DNA of 52,914 nt, taken from the NCBI GenBank assembly GCA_028288745.1, contig JAQGHX010000126.1, positions 1-52,914 of the forward strand, read 5' to 3'. This DNA is from Roseomonas sp. (GTDB lineage Bacteria; Pseudomonadota; Alphaproteobacteria; Acetobacterales; Acetobacteraceae). Under the pieces are notes generated by a model. The model saw only the letters and a list, made by a program, of their open reading frames with translations. It had not been told where the DNA came from and made no database searches. Shown here piece after piece: positions 18,078-27,309 of the stretch. Numbering within the stretch: the first letter of the stretch is position 1; every line of letters starts with the position of its first letter. A program made the position numbers and the translations under genes.

Positions 18078-19005
18078 TCAATCCGTCCTTCTCTCCGCAC
18101 CCGCCAAGCCGGCACGCCGCGGCGGCACGCGCCGCACCTCCCGCAACCAGGCCATCTGGTTCGTGCTGCCCGCGATCCTGGTCCTGGTCGGCGTCTATCT
18201 CGGGCCGATGCTCTATGCCCTCTGGGCCTCCTTCACCGGCTGGGTCCTGGTGATGCCGGGCAGCGAGAACGACTGGGTCGGCCTGGCGAATTACTCCGAG
18301 GTCCTGCAAAGCCGCGAGTTCTGGTCCGCGGTGCAGGTCACCGTCATCTATGCACTGTTCTCCATCACCTTCGGGCTGACGCTCGGCACGATCTTCGCGC
18401 TGACGCTCAACCTGGAGTTCTTCTGGAAGACCTTCTTCCGCTCGGTGATGATGATCCCGATGGTGATCACTCCATCTGTCATCGGCATCTTCTGGAAGCT
18501 GCTCTATGAACAGGAGAACGGTGTCTTCAACCATGCCCTGGCCGCCATCGGGTTGCCTGGCATTCCCTGGCTCAGCCTGAACGGCGCGTTGCCGTCGATC
18601 ATCATCATGGATGTGTGGCAGACCACGCCCTTCTTCATGCTGGTGATCCTGGCCGGCCTTCATTCCATCGACGAAAGCCTGATCGACGCGGCCAAGGTGG
18701 ACGGAACCTCGCGCTGGCAGATGTTCCGCCATATCCTGCTGCCGCACCTGCTGCCCTACATGCTGGTCGCGGCTTCCTTCCGCTGCATCGCCGCCATGGG
18801 CGACTTCGACAAGATCTGGCTGCTGACGGCCGGCGGCCCGGGCGACCGCACCACGACCATGACCATCTTCACCTACAAGACCGGCTTCTCGGCCTTCGAT
18901 ATCGGCCGCACGGCCGCCATCGCCTGGATCTTCGTGGTCATCGTGCTGCTGGTCAGCGCGCCATTGCTGCGTCACCTGTTCAAGACAGCCACGAGGGACC
19001 ATTGA
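18070..19005 (+). CDS. Carbohydrate-type ABC transporter permease (MalF-like)
   Basis: Six-TM pattern; SLIDAAKVDGTSRWQMFRHILLPHLLPYMLVAASFR (EAA-like loop); overlaps the SBP stop. Confidence 0.92.
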   Translation: MASQSVLLSAPAKPARRGGTRRTSRNQAIWFVLPAILVLVGVYLGPMLYALWASFTGWVLVMPGSENDWVGLANYSEVLQSREFWSAVQVTVIYALFSITFGLTLGTIFALTLNLEFFWKTFFRSVMMIPMVITPSVIGIFWKLLYEQENGVFNHALAAIGLPGIPWLSLNGALPSIIIMDVWQTTPFFMLVILAGLHSIDESLIDAAKVDGTSRWQMFRHILLPHLLPYMLVAASFRCIAAMGDFDKIWLLTAGGPGDRTTTMTIFTYKTGFSAFDIGRTAAIAWIFVVIVLLVSAPLLRHLFKTATRDH

Positions 19006-19838
19006 TGCGCCACCGTCCTTTCGCCATGGGCAAGCAAGGCTCGAAACTGGCGCTGACCTTCCTGTGGGCGGCCATCGCCTGGGTCTACCTGTTCCCCTAT
19101 ACGTGGATGATCCTGACCGGCATCCGGCAGCCCGTCGACACGCTGTCCATGCGCTTCCTGTTCGTGCCCACGCTGGACGGGTTCCGGGCCATCTTCCGCG
19201 ACATCGGCTTCCAGAACTACCTGTTGAACAGCGCCATCGTCTCGGTCTTCTCGACCCTGGTGGTCATCGCGGTGGCATCCCCGGCCGCCTATGCGCTGAC
19301 GCAGCTCCGGATGCGTGGCCAGGTTTTTCTGGCCTCCATCCTGGTGGCCCGCATGGTGCCGGGAATCGCCATCCTGATTCCGGTCTATCTCGCGGCGTCC
19401 TCGGCCGGCCTGCTGGATACGCGGGCGACGCTGATCCTGATCTACACGGCCTTCAACCTGCCCTTCGCCATCTGGCTGCTGCGCGGCTTCTTCGCCGAGG
19501 TCCCGGCGGAAGTGCGCGAGGCGGCGATCATCGATGGCTGTACCGAATTTCAGGTCTTCTGGCGGATGATGCTGCCGCTGCTCTCCGGCGGGCTCGTGGC
19601 CACCGGCGTTTTCGTCTTCATCGCGGCATGGAACGAGTTCCTGTTCGCCCTGGCCCTGACGCAGTCGCATGCCGCCACGGCGCCGCTGTCCATCATCGGG
19701 TTCCGCAACGAGTATGGCGTGCAGTGGGGCGCTATCGGGGCGGCCGCCCTGATGATCTCCACCCCTGTGGTGGTCTTCGCCGTCGTGATGCAGCGCTACC
19801 TCGTGCGCGGCCTCACCATGGGCTCCGTAAAAGGCTAG
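19005..19838 (+). CDS. Carbohydrate-type ABC transporter permease (MalG-like)
   Basis: VREAAIIDGCTEFQVFWRMMLPLLSGGLVATGVFVFIAAWNEFLFAL: EAA loop; ATGA-type overlap with upstream permease. Confidence 0.92.
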   Translation: MRHRPFAMGKQGSKLALTFLWAAIAWVYLFPYTWMILTGIRQPVDTLSMRFLFVPTLDGFRAIFRDIGFQNYLLNSAIVSVFSTLVVIAVASPAAYALTQLRMRGQVFLASILVARMVPGIAILIPVYLAASSAGLLDTRATLILIYTAFNLPFAIWLLRGFFAEVPAEVREAAIIDGCTEFQVFWRMMLPLLSGGLVATGVFVFIAAWNEFLFALALTQSHAATAPLSIIGFRNEYGVQWGAIGAAALMISTPVVVFAVVMQRYLVRGLTMGSVKG

Positions 19839-19941
19839 GGCAGGTTCCGTTCGCAGGGGCTCACCGCACCCGCTCCAGCATGTTGTTACTTCGCGTGATT
19901 CACGCTTTGCGGTGATTTCACCTGAAACGATCACGCTCTAG
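19835..19941 (+). repeat. Dispersed ~105-bp intergenic element, copy B (full length, CTAG at both ends)
   Basis: ctagggcaggttccgttcgcaggggctcaccgcacccgctccagcatgttgttacttcgcgtgattcacgctttgcggtgatttcacctgaaacgatcacgctctag. Confidence 0.85.
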
Positions 19942-19953
19942 GGAGAAAAACGC

Positions 19954-20388
19954 ATGGTTCGAATCTACGTCAGCGATGTCATCAAGGCCCCGGTCGGGGT
20001 GGTCTGGGACCTGATCCGCGATTTCAACGGCATGCCGAAATGGCACCCCTTCATCCGCGACAGCGAGATCGAGAATGGCCGGCCGAGCGATGCGGTGGGT
20101 TGCGTGCGGTCCTTCCATCTGGCCAATGGCGGGCACCTGAGGGAGAAGCTGCTGAAGCTCTCGGACCGGGAGCACGAATGCGTCTATTGCATCCTGGACA
20201 GCCCGATGCCGGTGACAGGCTATGTCGCCGGCTACCGCCTGCTGCCAATTACGGAGACGAACCACACCTTCATCGACTGGTGGGCCGAGTTCGAGGTCGG
20301 CGCCGACGACCATGACCGCATCGTGGATCAGGTGAAGAACGGCACCTTCCGCCGGGCCTTCCAGGCCATCAACGAGCACCTTGCATAA
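19954..20388 (+). CDS. SRPBCC (polyketide cyclase/dehydrase-like) family protein
   Basis: MVRIYVSDVIKAPVGVVWDLIRDFNGMPKWHPFIRDSEIENG...VGCVRSFHLANGGHLREKLLKLSD. Confidence 0.85.
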   Translation: MVRIYVSDVIKAPVGVVWDLIRDFNGMPKWHPFIRDSEIENGRPSDAVGCVRSFHLANGGHLREKLLKLSDREHECVYCILDSPMPVTGYVAGYRLLPITETNHTFIDWWAEFEVGADDHDRIVDQVKNGTFRRAFQAINEHLA

Positions 20389-20413
20389 GCCCCAGGGGAT
20401 AGCCCCAGGGGAT
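20388..20413. repeat. 13-bp tandem duplication AGCCCCAGGGGAT x2
   Basis: 20388-20400 and 20401-20413 identical, overlapping the SRPBCC stop codon; each unit contains CCCCaGGGG. Confidence 0.8.
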
Positions 20414-20851
20414 AAGGCCAGGTGGCGGGACGGGCGTCGGCCAGGATCAGCCTGTCCCGCATCCGCTCCCAGGGGCCGGTGAGACGGGGCCAGTTCGGCA
20501 ATCATGGTCCCACGATCCGCATCGCCGCCGCCGCCATAGCACAGCCCCGGCGGAGCGGGGCCACCATCCGCGCCGCCCCACCCCATGAGGAGCGAGGCCG
20601 CACAAGCCGGTTGCGCGCCGGAAGGGCGGCGCCGCTCGCCTAAGCCATGGGATGCATGGCCTCCTCTGCCGGCAAAGCCATGGCCACCCGGCTGCGGAAC
20701 GGCCTCGGCGTCTGCCTGGGCCATGCCAAACCGGCGCCCGAAACCCAAGCCTGCGATCTGGACGAGGTTCGCCCGCCGGGCCCATGCTGGCATCCTGCGC
20801 CCGGCGAAGCGGCCCACAGATCGGCATGCGTCGCCACGGCGCCGGAGATGG

Positions 20852-21872
20852 ATGTCCACGATGAACCAGTTACAGCCCGGCGACCTGGTCCTTGTCACAG
20901 GCGGCTCGGGCTTCCTGGGGTCGGCGGTGGCCCGGGCCCTGGTCGCGCGGGGGCTGCGGGTGCGCGCGCTGGCCCGCCCCAGCAGCCCGCGCGGCAATCT
21001 CGCCGGGCTGGATTGCGACATCGTCGCCGGCGACCTCACCGACCGGGAATCCTTGAAGGCGGCGCTTCACAGCACCCGCTACCTCTTCCATGTCGCGGCG
21101 GATTACCGGCTCTGGGCGCCCGATCCGTCGGTGATCCTGCGCGTCAATGTCGAGGGCACCCGCGGCCTGATGCGGGAGGCCCTGGCGGCAGGGGTCGAGC
21201 GCATCGTCTACACCAGCAGCGTCGCGGCGCTGAAGATCGCGGGCGCCACGGCCCCGGTCGATGAAACCGCGCCCCTGGCGCCGGACGAGGCCATTGGCGC
21301 CTACAAGCGCAGCAAGACCCTGGCGGAACGCATGGTGGAGGAAATGATCCGCCAGGACGGCCTGCCCGCCGTCATCGTCAATCCCACCACCCCGGTTGGC
21401 CCCCGCGACATCCGGCCGACCCCGACCGGCCGCATCATCCTGGACGCCGCGCGCGGCAAAATCCCGGCCTTCGTCGAAACCGGCCTCAATTTCGCGCATG
21501 TCGATGATATCGCGGAAGGCCACTTGCAGGCCTTCGAACGCGGCCGGACCGGCGAGCGCTATATCCTGGGGGGGGCAGAACCTGTCCTTGCGCGCCTTCC
21601 TGGGCACCATCGCCGGCCTCACCGGGCGGCGCGCGCCGCGCGTGAAGCTGCCGCGCGGCCCGCTCTTTCCCCTGGCCTTCGGGGCCGAGGCCGTGGCCCG
21701 GCTGACCGGCAGGGAACCGCTGCTGACCGTCGACGGCCTGCGCATGTCCCGCTACCGGATGTTCTTCACCTCGGCCAAAGCCGAACGCGAGTTGGGCTAC
21801 CGAAGCCGCCCCTACCAGGAGGGCGTGGCCGATGCGCTGGCCTGGTTCCGTGAAGCCGGCTACCTGGCATGA
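20852..21872 (+). pseudogene. hpnA: Hopanoid-associated sugar epimerase HpnA, frameshifted at G8 tract (21568-21575)
   Basis: MSTMNQLQPGDLVLVTGGSGFLGSAVARALVARGLRVRALARPSSPRGNLAGLDCDIVAGDLTD...GERYILGG | QNLSLRAFLGTIAGLTGRRAPRVKLP...YRSRPYQEGVADALAWFREAGYLA; continuation is in another frame after the G tract. Confidence 0.85.
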
Positions 21873-22327
21873 CCCTGGCGGCGCCGGCGGGCTTGGCGGT
21901 CTCGCTCTCCCTGCTGGTGGCGCGCGGCGGCTTCCGGCTGGCGCGGGCCCGCAGCCCGCGACCCTATGGCGGCTTCGGGGAGATCGGCCGGATGGTAACG
22001 CGCGCCGCCTCTGCGCGGCTCGGCTATTCGCCGCTGCTGCTGGCGGGTACGGTCGCCGGCATGGTCCTGACCTATCTGGCGCCCCCGGCGCTCAGCCTGT
22101 CCGGCGGCGGCCTGGCCCGTGGCGCCAGGCTCCTCGCCTGGCTGCTGATGGCGCTGGCCTTCCGGCCCATGCTGCGCATCTACCGGGCCCCGCCGCTCTG
22201 GGGCCTCGCGCTGCCGGGCATCGGCACGGCCTGTACGCTGCTCACCCCGCACCCCGTCCCGCAGGTCTGGCGCGGCCGGGGCGGCATGTGGAAAAGGCGC
22301 GCCCAGGCCATGGCGGATGGCACATGA
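21869..22327 (+). pseudogene. hpnB: HpnB-like remnant lacking the glycosyltransferase domain
   Basis: 152 aa: short N-terminal segment joined to C-terminal YSPLLLAGTVAGMVLTYLAPPALSLSG...PMLRIYRAPPLWGLALPG...WRGRGGMWKRRAQAM; GT2 catalytic region absent. Confidence 0.6.
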
Positions 22328-23205
22328 CGGAGGTGGCCGATTTCACCTCCGGCAAGGACCACCGCGGCGAGAATTTCCCCGTCGCCTCCCGGCTGGTCCG
22401 GCCGGAACTGCGGCCGCCGGTCCTGGCCTTCTACCGCTTCGCGCGCGCGGCCGACGACGTGGCGGACCACGCCACTGCGGCCGCCGCCGACAAGCTGGCG
22501 CAACTCGCCCGGATGCGGGCGGGGCTGCGCGGCGAGGCCGGTGCGAACCCCGAGGGCGAGGCGCTGCACGCGGTGCTGCGGGCGCGCGGCCTCACGGACC
22601 GCCATGCGCTGGACCTGCTGGAAGCCTTCCGCCGCGACGTCACGCAGCGGCGCTATGCCGACTGGGCCGGACTGATGGATTACTGCCGCTATTCCGCCGC
22701 GCCGGTCGGGCGGTTCATGCTGGACCTGCATGGCGAATCCCCCGCGCTCTGGCCTGCCAGTGACGCGCTCTGCGCGGCCTTGCAGGTGATCAACCACCTG
22801 CAGGATTGCGCGAAGGACTACCGCGCCATCGACCGGGTCTATATCCCGCTGGATACCCTCGCCGCCCATGGCACGGGGGTGGAGGCGCTGGGCGCCGAGC
22901 GGTCCTCGCCCGCGCTGCGGCAGGTGATCACGGGCCTGACCCGGCGCACCGACGGGCTGCTCCGCCAGTCCCGGCCTTTCGCCGGCCGCATCGCGGACCG
23001 GCGGCTGGCCCTGGAAGTGGGCGTCATCCAGGCCCTGGCGGAAAGCCTCACGGCCCGTCTGGCGCGCCGCGACCCCCTGTCGCAACGGGTGCATCACCAC
23101 CCCATCGAGGCCCTGGGCCTGGCGCTGCGGGGCGGCCTGGGCGTCGCCGCCGGGCGCCTGGGGCGTGTCCTGAAGCGGCCCGGCCGCGACGGCAGCCGGA
23201 GATGA
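22324..23205 (+). CDS. hpnC: Squalene synthase HpnC
   Basis: MTEVADFTSGKDHRGENFPVASRLVRPELRPPVLAFYRFARAADDVADH; VINHLQDCAKDYRAIDRVYIPLD. Confidence 0.93.
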   Translation: MTEVADFTSGKDHRGENFPVASRLVRPELRPPVLAFYRFARAADDVADHATAAAADKLAQLARMRAGLRGEAGANPEGEALHAVLRARGLTDRHALDLLEAFRRDVTQRRYADWAGLMDYCRYSAAPVGRFMLDLHGESPALWPASDALCAALQVINHLQDCAKDYRAIDRVYIPLDTLAAHGTGVEALGAERSSPALRQVITGLTRRTDGLLRQSRPFAGRIADRRLALEVGVIQALAESLTARLARRDPLSQRVHHHPIEALGLALRGGLGVAAGRLGRVLKRPGRDGSRR

Positions 23206-24053
23206 GCATGTCCGCGCAAGCCCGGCCCGATCCGGCGGCGCTCCAGGCACAGGTCTCCGGCAGTTCCTTCTATGCCGCCATGCGCCTCATGCCCAAGGCC
23301 GAGCGGGCGGCCATGTTCGCCATTTATACCTATTGCCGGCTGGTCGACGACATCGCCGATGACGGGACCCGGCCGCGCCCGGTGCGGGCCACGGAACTCA
23401 ACCGGTGGCGCGTCGATCTCGGCGCCCTCTATGCCGGGAGGCCGGCGGGGCGCGCCACTTTCCTGGCCCCGGCGGTACGGGATTTCGGCCTGCGGCAGGC
23501 GGATTTCCTGGCGGTGATCGACGGCATGGACATGGATGTCGCGGCGGATCTCCGCGCCCCGGACCGCGCGACGCTGGACCTCTATTGCGACCGCGTCGCC
23601 AGCGCGGTCGGCCGTCTCTCCACCCGTGTCTTCGGCATGCCGGAGGCACCCGGCCTGGAGCTGGCGCACCAGTTGGGCCGCGCCCTGCAACTGACCAACA
23701 TCCTGCGCGACCTGGATGAGGATGCCGCGATCGGCCGCCTCTACCTGCCACGCGAATTGCTGGCCGGGGCCGGCATCGCCACCACCGAGCCGATCGTAGC
23801 GGTCGGCGACCCGCGGGTGGACGGCGTCTGCCGCGCCCTGGCGGCCGAGGCGCTGGCGCATTTCGCGGCCGCCGACCGGGTGCTGCGATCCAGGCCGCCC
23901 GGCCGCCTGCTGGCGCCCCGCCTGATGTCGGCCGTCTACCAGACCATCCTGCGGGACATGCTGGCGCGGGGCTGGGCCCCGCCGCGTCAGCGCGTGCGGA
24001 TCGGCAAGCCGCGCCTGCTATGGCTCGTCCTGCGCTGCAGCGTCTTCGGGTGA
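23202..24053 (+). CDS. hpnD: Presqualene diphosphate synthase HpnD
   Basis: SSFYAAMRLMPKAERAAMFAIYTYCRLVDDIADD...LTNILRDLDEDAAIGRLYLPRELL. Confidence 0.93.
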   Translation: MSMSAQARPDPAALQAQVSGSSFYAAMRLMPKAERAAMFAIYTYCRLVDDIADDGTRPRPVRATELNRWRVDLGALYAGRPAGRATFLAPAVRDFGLRQADFLAVIDGMDMDVAADLRAPDRATLDLYCDRVASAVGRLSTRVFGMPEAPGLELAHQLGRALQLTNILRDLDEDAAIGRLYLPRELLAGAGIATTEPIVAVGDPRVDGVCRALAAEALAHFAAADRVLRSRPPGRLLAPRLMSAVYQTILRDMLARGWAPPRQRVRIGKPRLLWLVLRCSVFG

Positions 24054-24064
24054 CACGCCCGGGA

Positions 24065-25342
24065 ATGGCGCGCCCGCCGCGGGTGCATGTGGTGGGCGCC
24101 GGGCTGGCCGGGTTGTCGGCGGCGGTCGCCCTGGCGGGGCGCGGCGTGCCCGTGGTGCTGTCGGATGCGGCGCCGCAGGCCGGCGGGCGCTGCCGCTCCT
24201 ACCATGACAGTGTGCTCGGCATGGTGATCGACAACGGCAATCACCTGGTGCTGTCCGGCAACGCGGCGGTCGGCCGCTACCTGCGGGCCATCGGGGCGGA
24301 GGACCGGCTGGCGGGGCCGAACCGCGCGGAGTTCCGCTTCTTCGACCTCGGCAGCGGCCAGGGCTGGACGCTGCGGCCGAATGCCGGTCCGCTCCCCTGG
24401 TGGGTCCTGGCGCGGGGGCGCCGCGTGCCCGGCACGCGGCCCCGCGACTATCTGGCCCTGGCCGCGCTGCTGCGCCGCCACCCGGGCCAGCGAATCGACG
24501 AGGTGCTCCCCTGCCGGGGCCCGCTCTGGGACAGGCTGCTACGGCCCGTCCTGGTCTCCATCCTCAATACCGCGCCGGAGGAAGCCTCGGCCGACCTCGC
24601 CGGCGCCGTGCTGCGGGAGACGCTGGGGAAAGGAGGCGACTGGACCCGCCCCCGCATCGCCATGCCCAGCCTGGCCGCCGCCTTCGTGGAGCCCGCGCTG
24701 GAACGGCTGCGCCAGATGGGGTCGGAGATCCGGCTTGGCCGGCGGCTACGCGGCCTGCGCCTGGAAGGTGGCCGGCCGGCCGGGCTGCACTTCACCGAAG
24801 GCGAGGAAGCCGTGGCGCCACACGAGCGCGTGATCCTGGCCCTGCCGCCCTGGACGGTGCGGGACATGCTGCCCGGCGTGACGGCACCCGATGCCTTCCG
24901 CGCCATCGTCAACGCACATTTCCGCATCGCTCCGCCGGAGGGCGCGCCGGCCATGGTGGGCCTGACCGGCGGCACCGCGGAATGGGTCTTCGCCTTCCCC
25001 GACCGGATCTCCGTCACCGTCAGCGCCGCCGACCACCTGCTGGACATGGAAAGCGAGGCCCTGGCCGCGCTGCTGTGGCGCGATGTCGCCGCGCTGCACG
25101 GGCTGCCCGGCCCGGTGCCGCCCTGCCGCATCGTCAAGGAGAAGCGCGCCACCTTCGCCGCCACGCCGGCACAGGACGCCCTGCGCCCCGGCTGCCGCAC
25201 CCGCTGGGCCAACCTGTTCCTGGCTGGCGACTGGACCGATACGGGGCTACCCGCCACGATCGAGGGCGCACTCCGCTCGGGGGAGGCGGCCGCGGCGCTC
25301 GCCTTCTCCAGCCCATCCGTAGCCGAGACTGCTGCCCCATGA
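24065..25342 (+). CDS. hpnE: Hydroxysqualene dehydroxylase HpnE
   Basis: VHVVGAGLAGLSAAVALAGRGVPVVLSDAAPQAGGRCRSYHDSVLGMVIDNGNHLVLSGN: FAD-binding amine-oxidase-like; ends NLFLAGDWTDTGLPATIEGALRSG. Start uncertain (ATG 24020 also possible). Confidence 0.9.
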   Translation: MARPPRVHVVGAGLAGLSAAVALAGRGVPVVLSDAAPQAGGRCRSYHDSVLGMVIDNGNHLVLSGNAAVGRYLRAIGAEDRLAGPNRAEFRFFDLGSGQGWTLRPNAGPLPWWVLARGRRVPGTRPRDYLALAALLRRHPGQRIDEVLPCRGPLWDRLLRPVLVSILNTAPEEASADLAGAVLRETLGKGGDWTRPRIAMPSLAAAFVEPALERLRQMGSEIRLGRRLRGLRLEGGRPAGLHFTEGEEAVAPHERVILALPPWTVRDMLPGVTAPDAFRAIVNAHFRIAPPEGAPAMVGLTGGTAEWVFAFPDRISVTVSAADHLLDMESEALAALLWRDVAALHGLPGPVPPCRIVKEKRATFAATPAQDALRPGCRTRWANLFLAGDWTDTGLPATIEGALRSGEAAAALAFSSPSVAETAAP

Positions 25343-27309
25343 ACGATGCACCCGGCGGGTTTCCACCGCCACCGGAGAGGATCACCCCGAAACGATCGAG
25401 CAGGATATCCGCCGCGCCGCCGAAGCCTTGCGGCGCCAGCAGCGCGAGGACGGGCACTGGATCTTCGAGCTGGAGGCGGATGCCACCATTCCCGCCGAAT
25501 ACATCCTGCTGCGCCAGTATCTGGGCGAGCCGGATGCGCCGGAGCTGGAGCGGAAGATCGGTGCCTACCTGCGCCGCATCCAGGGCGGGCATGGCGGCTG
25601 GCCGCTGTTCCATGGCGGCGCCTTCGACATCAGCGCATCGGTGAAAGCCTATTTCTGCCTGAAGATGATTGGCGACAGCCCGGATGCGCCGCACATGGCG
25701 CGCGCCAGGGCGGCCATCCTCGCCCACGGCGGCGCGGGGCAGGCCAATGTCTTCACGCGCTTCCTGCTGGCGCAGTTCGGCGAATTGTCCTGGGGCCGCG
25801 TGCCGAGCATCCCGGTGGAGATGATCCTGCTACCCGGCTGGTTCCCGGTTCATATTTCCCACATGTTCTATTGGGCGCGCACCGTTATCGTATCCTTGCT
25901 GGTCCTGGCGGCCATGCGGCGCCAGGCCCGCAATCCTCGCGGCATCCGCATCCGCGAATTGTTCACGGCGGGGCGGCGGCCCGCACGCAAGGCGCCCACG
26001 CACCAACATCGCGCCTGGGCGCTGCTGTTCAGCGTGCTCGACCGCGTGCTGAAGCTGGCCACCCCCTTATGGCCGAGGCGCCCGCGCCGCCGCGCCATCG
26101 AGCGCTGCGCCGCCTTCGTCACGGAGCGGCTGAACGGCGTGCACGGGCTGGGCGCGATCTACCCCGCCATGGCCAATGCCGTGATGATGTACGATGCGCT
26201 GGGCTATCCCCCGGAGCACCCCGACCGCGCCATCGCCCGCCATGCGATCGAGAAGCTTCTGGTGATCCGCAAGGACGAAGCTTATTGCCAGCCCTGCGTA
26301 TCCCCGGTCTGGGACACCGCCCTGGCCTGCCATGCGATGATGGAAGCAGGTGGGGCCGAGGCGGAGGCCGCCGCCGCGCGCGGCCTCGCCTGGCTGCGGC
26401 CCTTGCAGGAACTGGCGGTGAAAGGCGACTGGGCGGTGCAGCGCCCGGATCTGCGCCCCGGCGGCTGGGCCTTCCAGTATCGCAACGCCCATTACCCCGA
26501 CCTGGACGACACCGCTGTCGTGGTGATGGCCATGGACCGGGCCCGGCGGCAGCCCGATGCGGGACAGAATGATGACGAGCCCATCGCGCGCGGCGCCGAA
26601 TGGACCGTGGGCCTGCAGAGCAGCAATGGCGGCTGGGGCGCCTTCGATGCCGACAATATCCACCACTTCCTGAACAACATCCCCTTCGCCGACCACGGCG
26701 CGCTGCTCGCCCCCCCCCACGGCGGATGTCAGCGCCCGTTGCATCAGCATGCTGGCCCAGCTCAGCGAGACGGCCGCGAACCCCGTCATGCGCGCGGCGC
26801 TGGATTACCTGGAATGCGAGCAGATGCCGGATGGCAGCTGGTTCGGTCGCTGGGGGGTGAACTACATCTACGGCACCTGGTCGGCGCTCTGCGCGCTGAA
26901 TGCCGCCGGACCGGATGCCGCCGGGGCCAGCCTGCGCCGTGGTGCGGACTGGCTGCTGGCGATCCAGAACCCGGATGGCGGCTGGGGCGAGGATTGCACC
27001 AGCTACAAACTCGATTATCGCGGCTACGAGCCCGCCGCCTCCACCGCCTCGCAGACCGCCTGGGCCCTGCTGGGCCTGATGGCGGCGGGCGAGATCGACC
27101 ATCCGGCGGTCGCGCGCGGCATCGCCTGGCTGCGGCAGAACCAGGACGAAACCGGGCTGTGGCGGCAGGAGGCCTATACGGGCGGAGGTTTTCCCCGCGT
27201 CTTCTACCTGCGCTACCACGGCTACCCGCGATTCTTCCCGCTTTGGGCGCTGGCGCGATACCGCAACCTGCGGCGCGGTAATCTGCGCCGCGTGGCGCAC
27301 GGCATGTGA
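25339..27309 (+). pseudogene. shc: Squalene-hopene cyclase, frameshifted at C9 tract (26710-26718); 5' start also out of frame
   Basis: DGHWIFELEADATIPAEYILLRQYLGE; YPDLDDTAVVVMAMDRA; SSNGGWGAFDADN; HHFLNNIPFADHGALLAPP | TADVSARCISMLAQLSETAANPVMRAALDYLECEQMPDGSWFGRWGVNYIYGTW (second frame). Confidence 0.88.
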
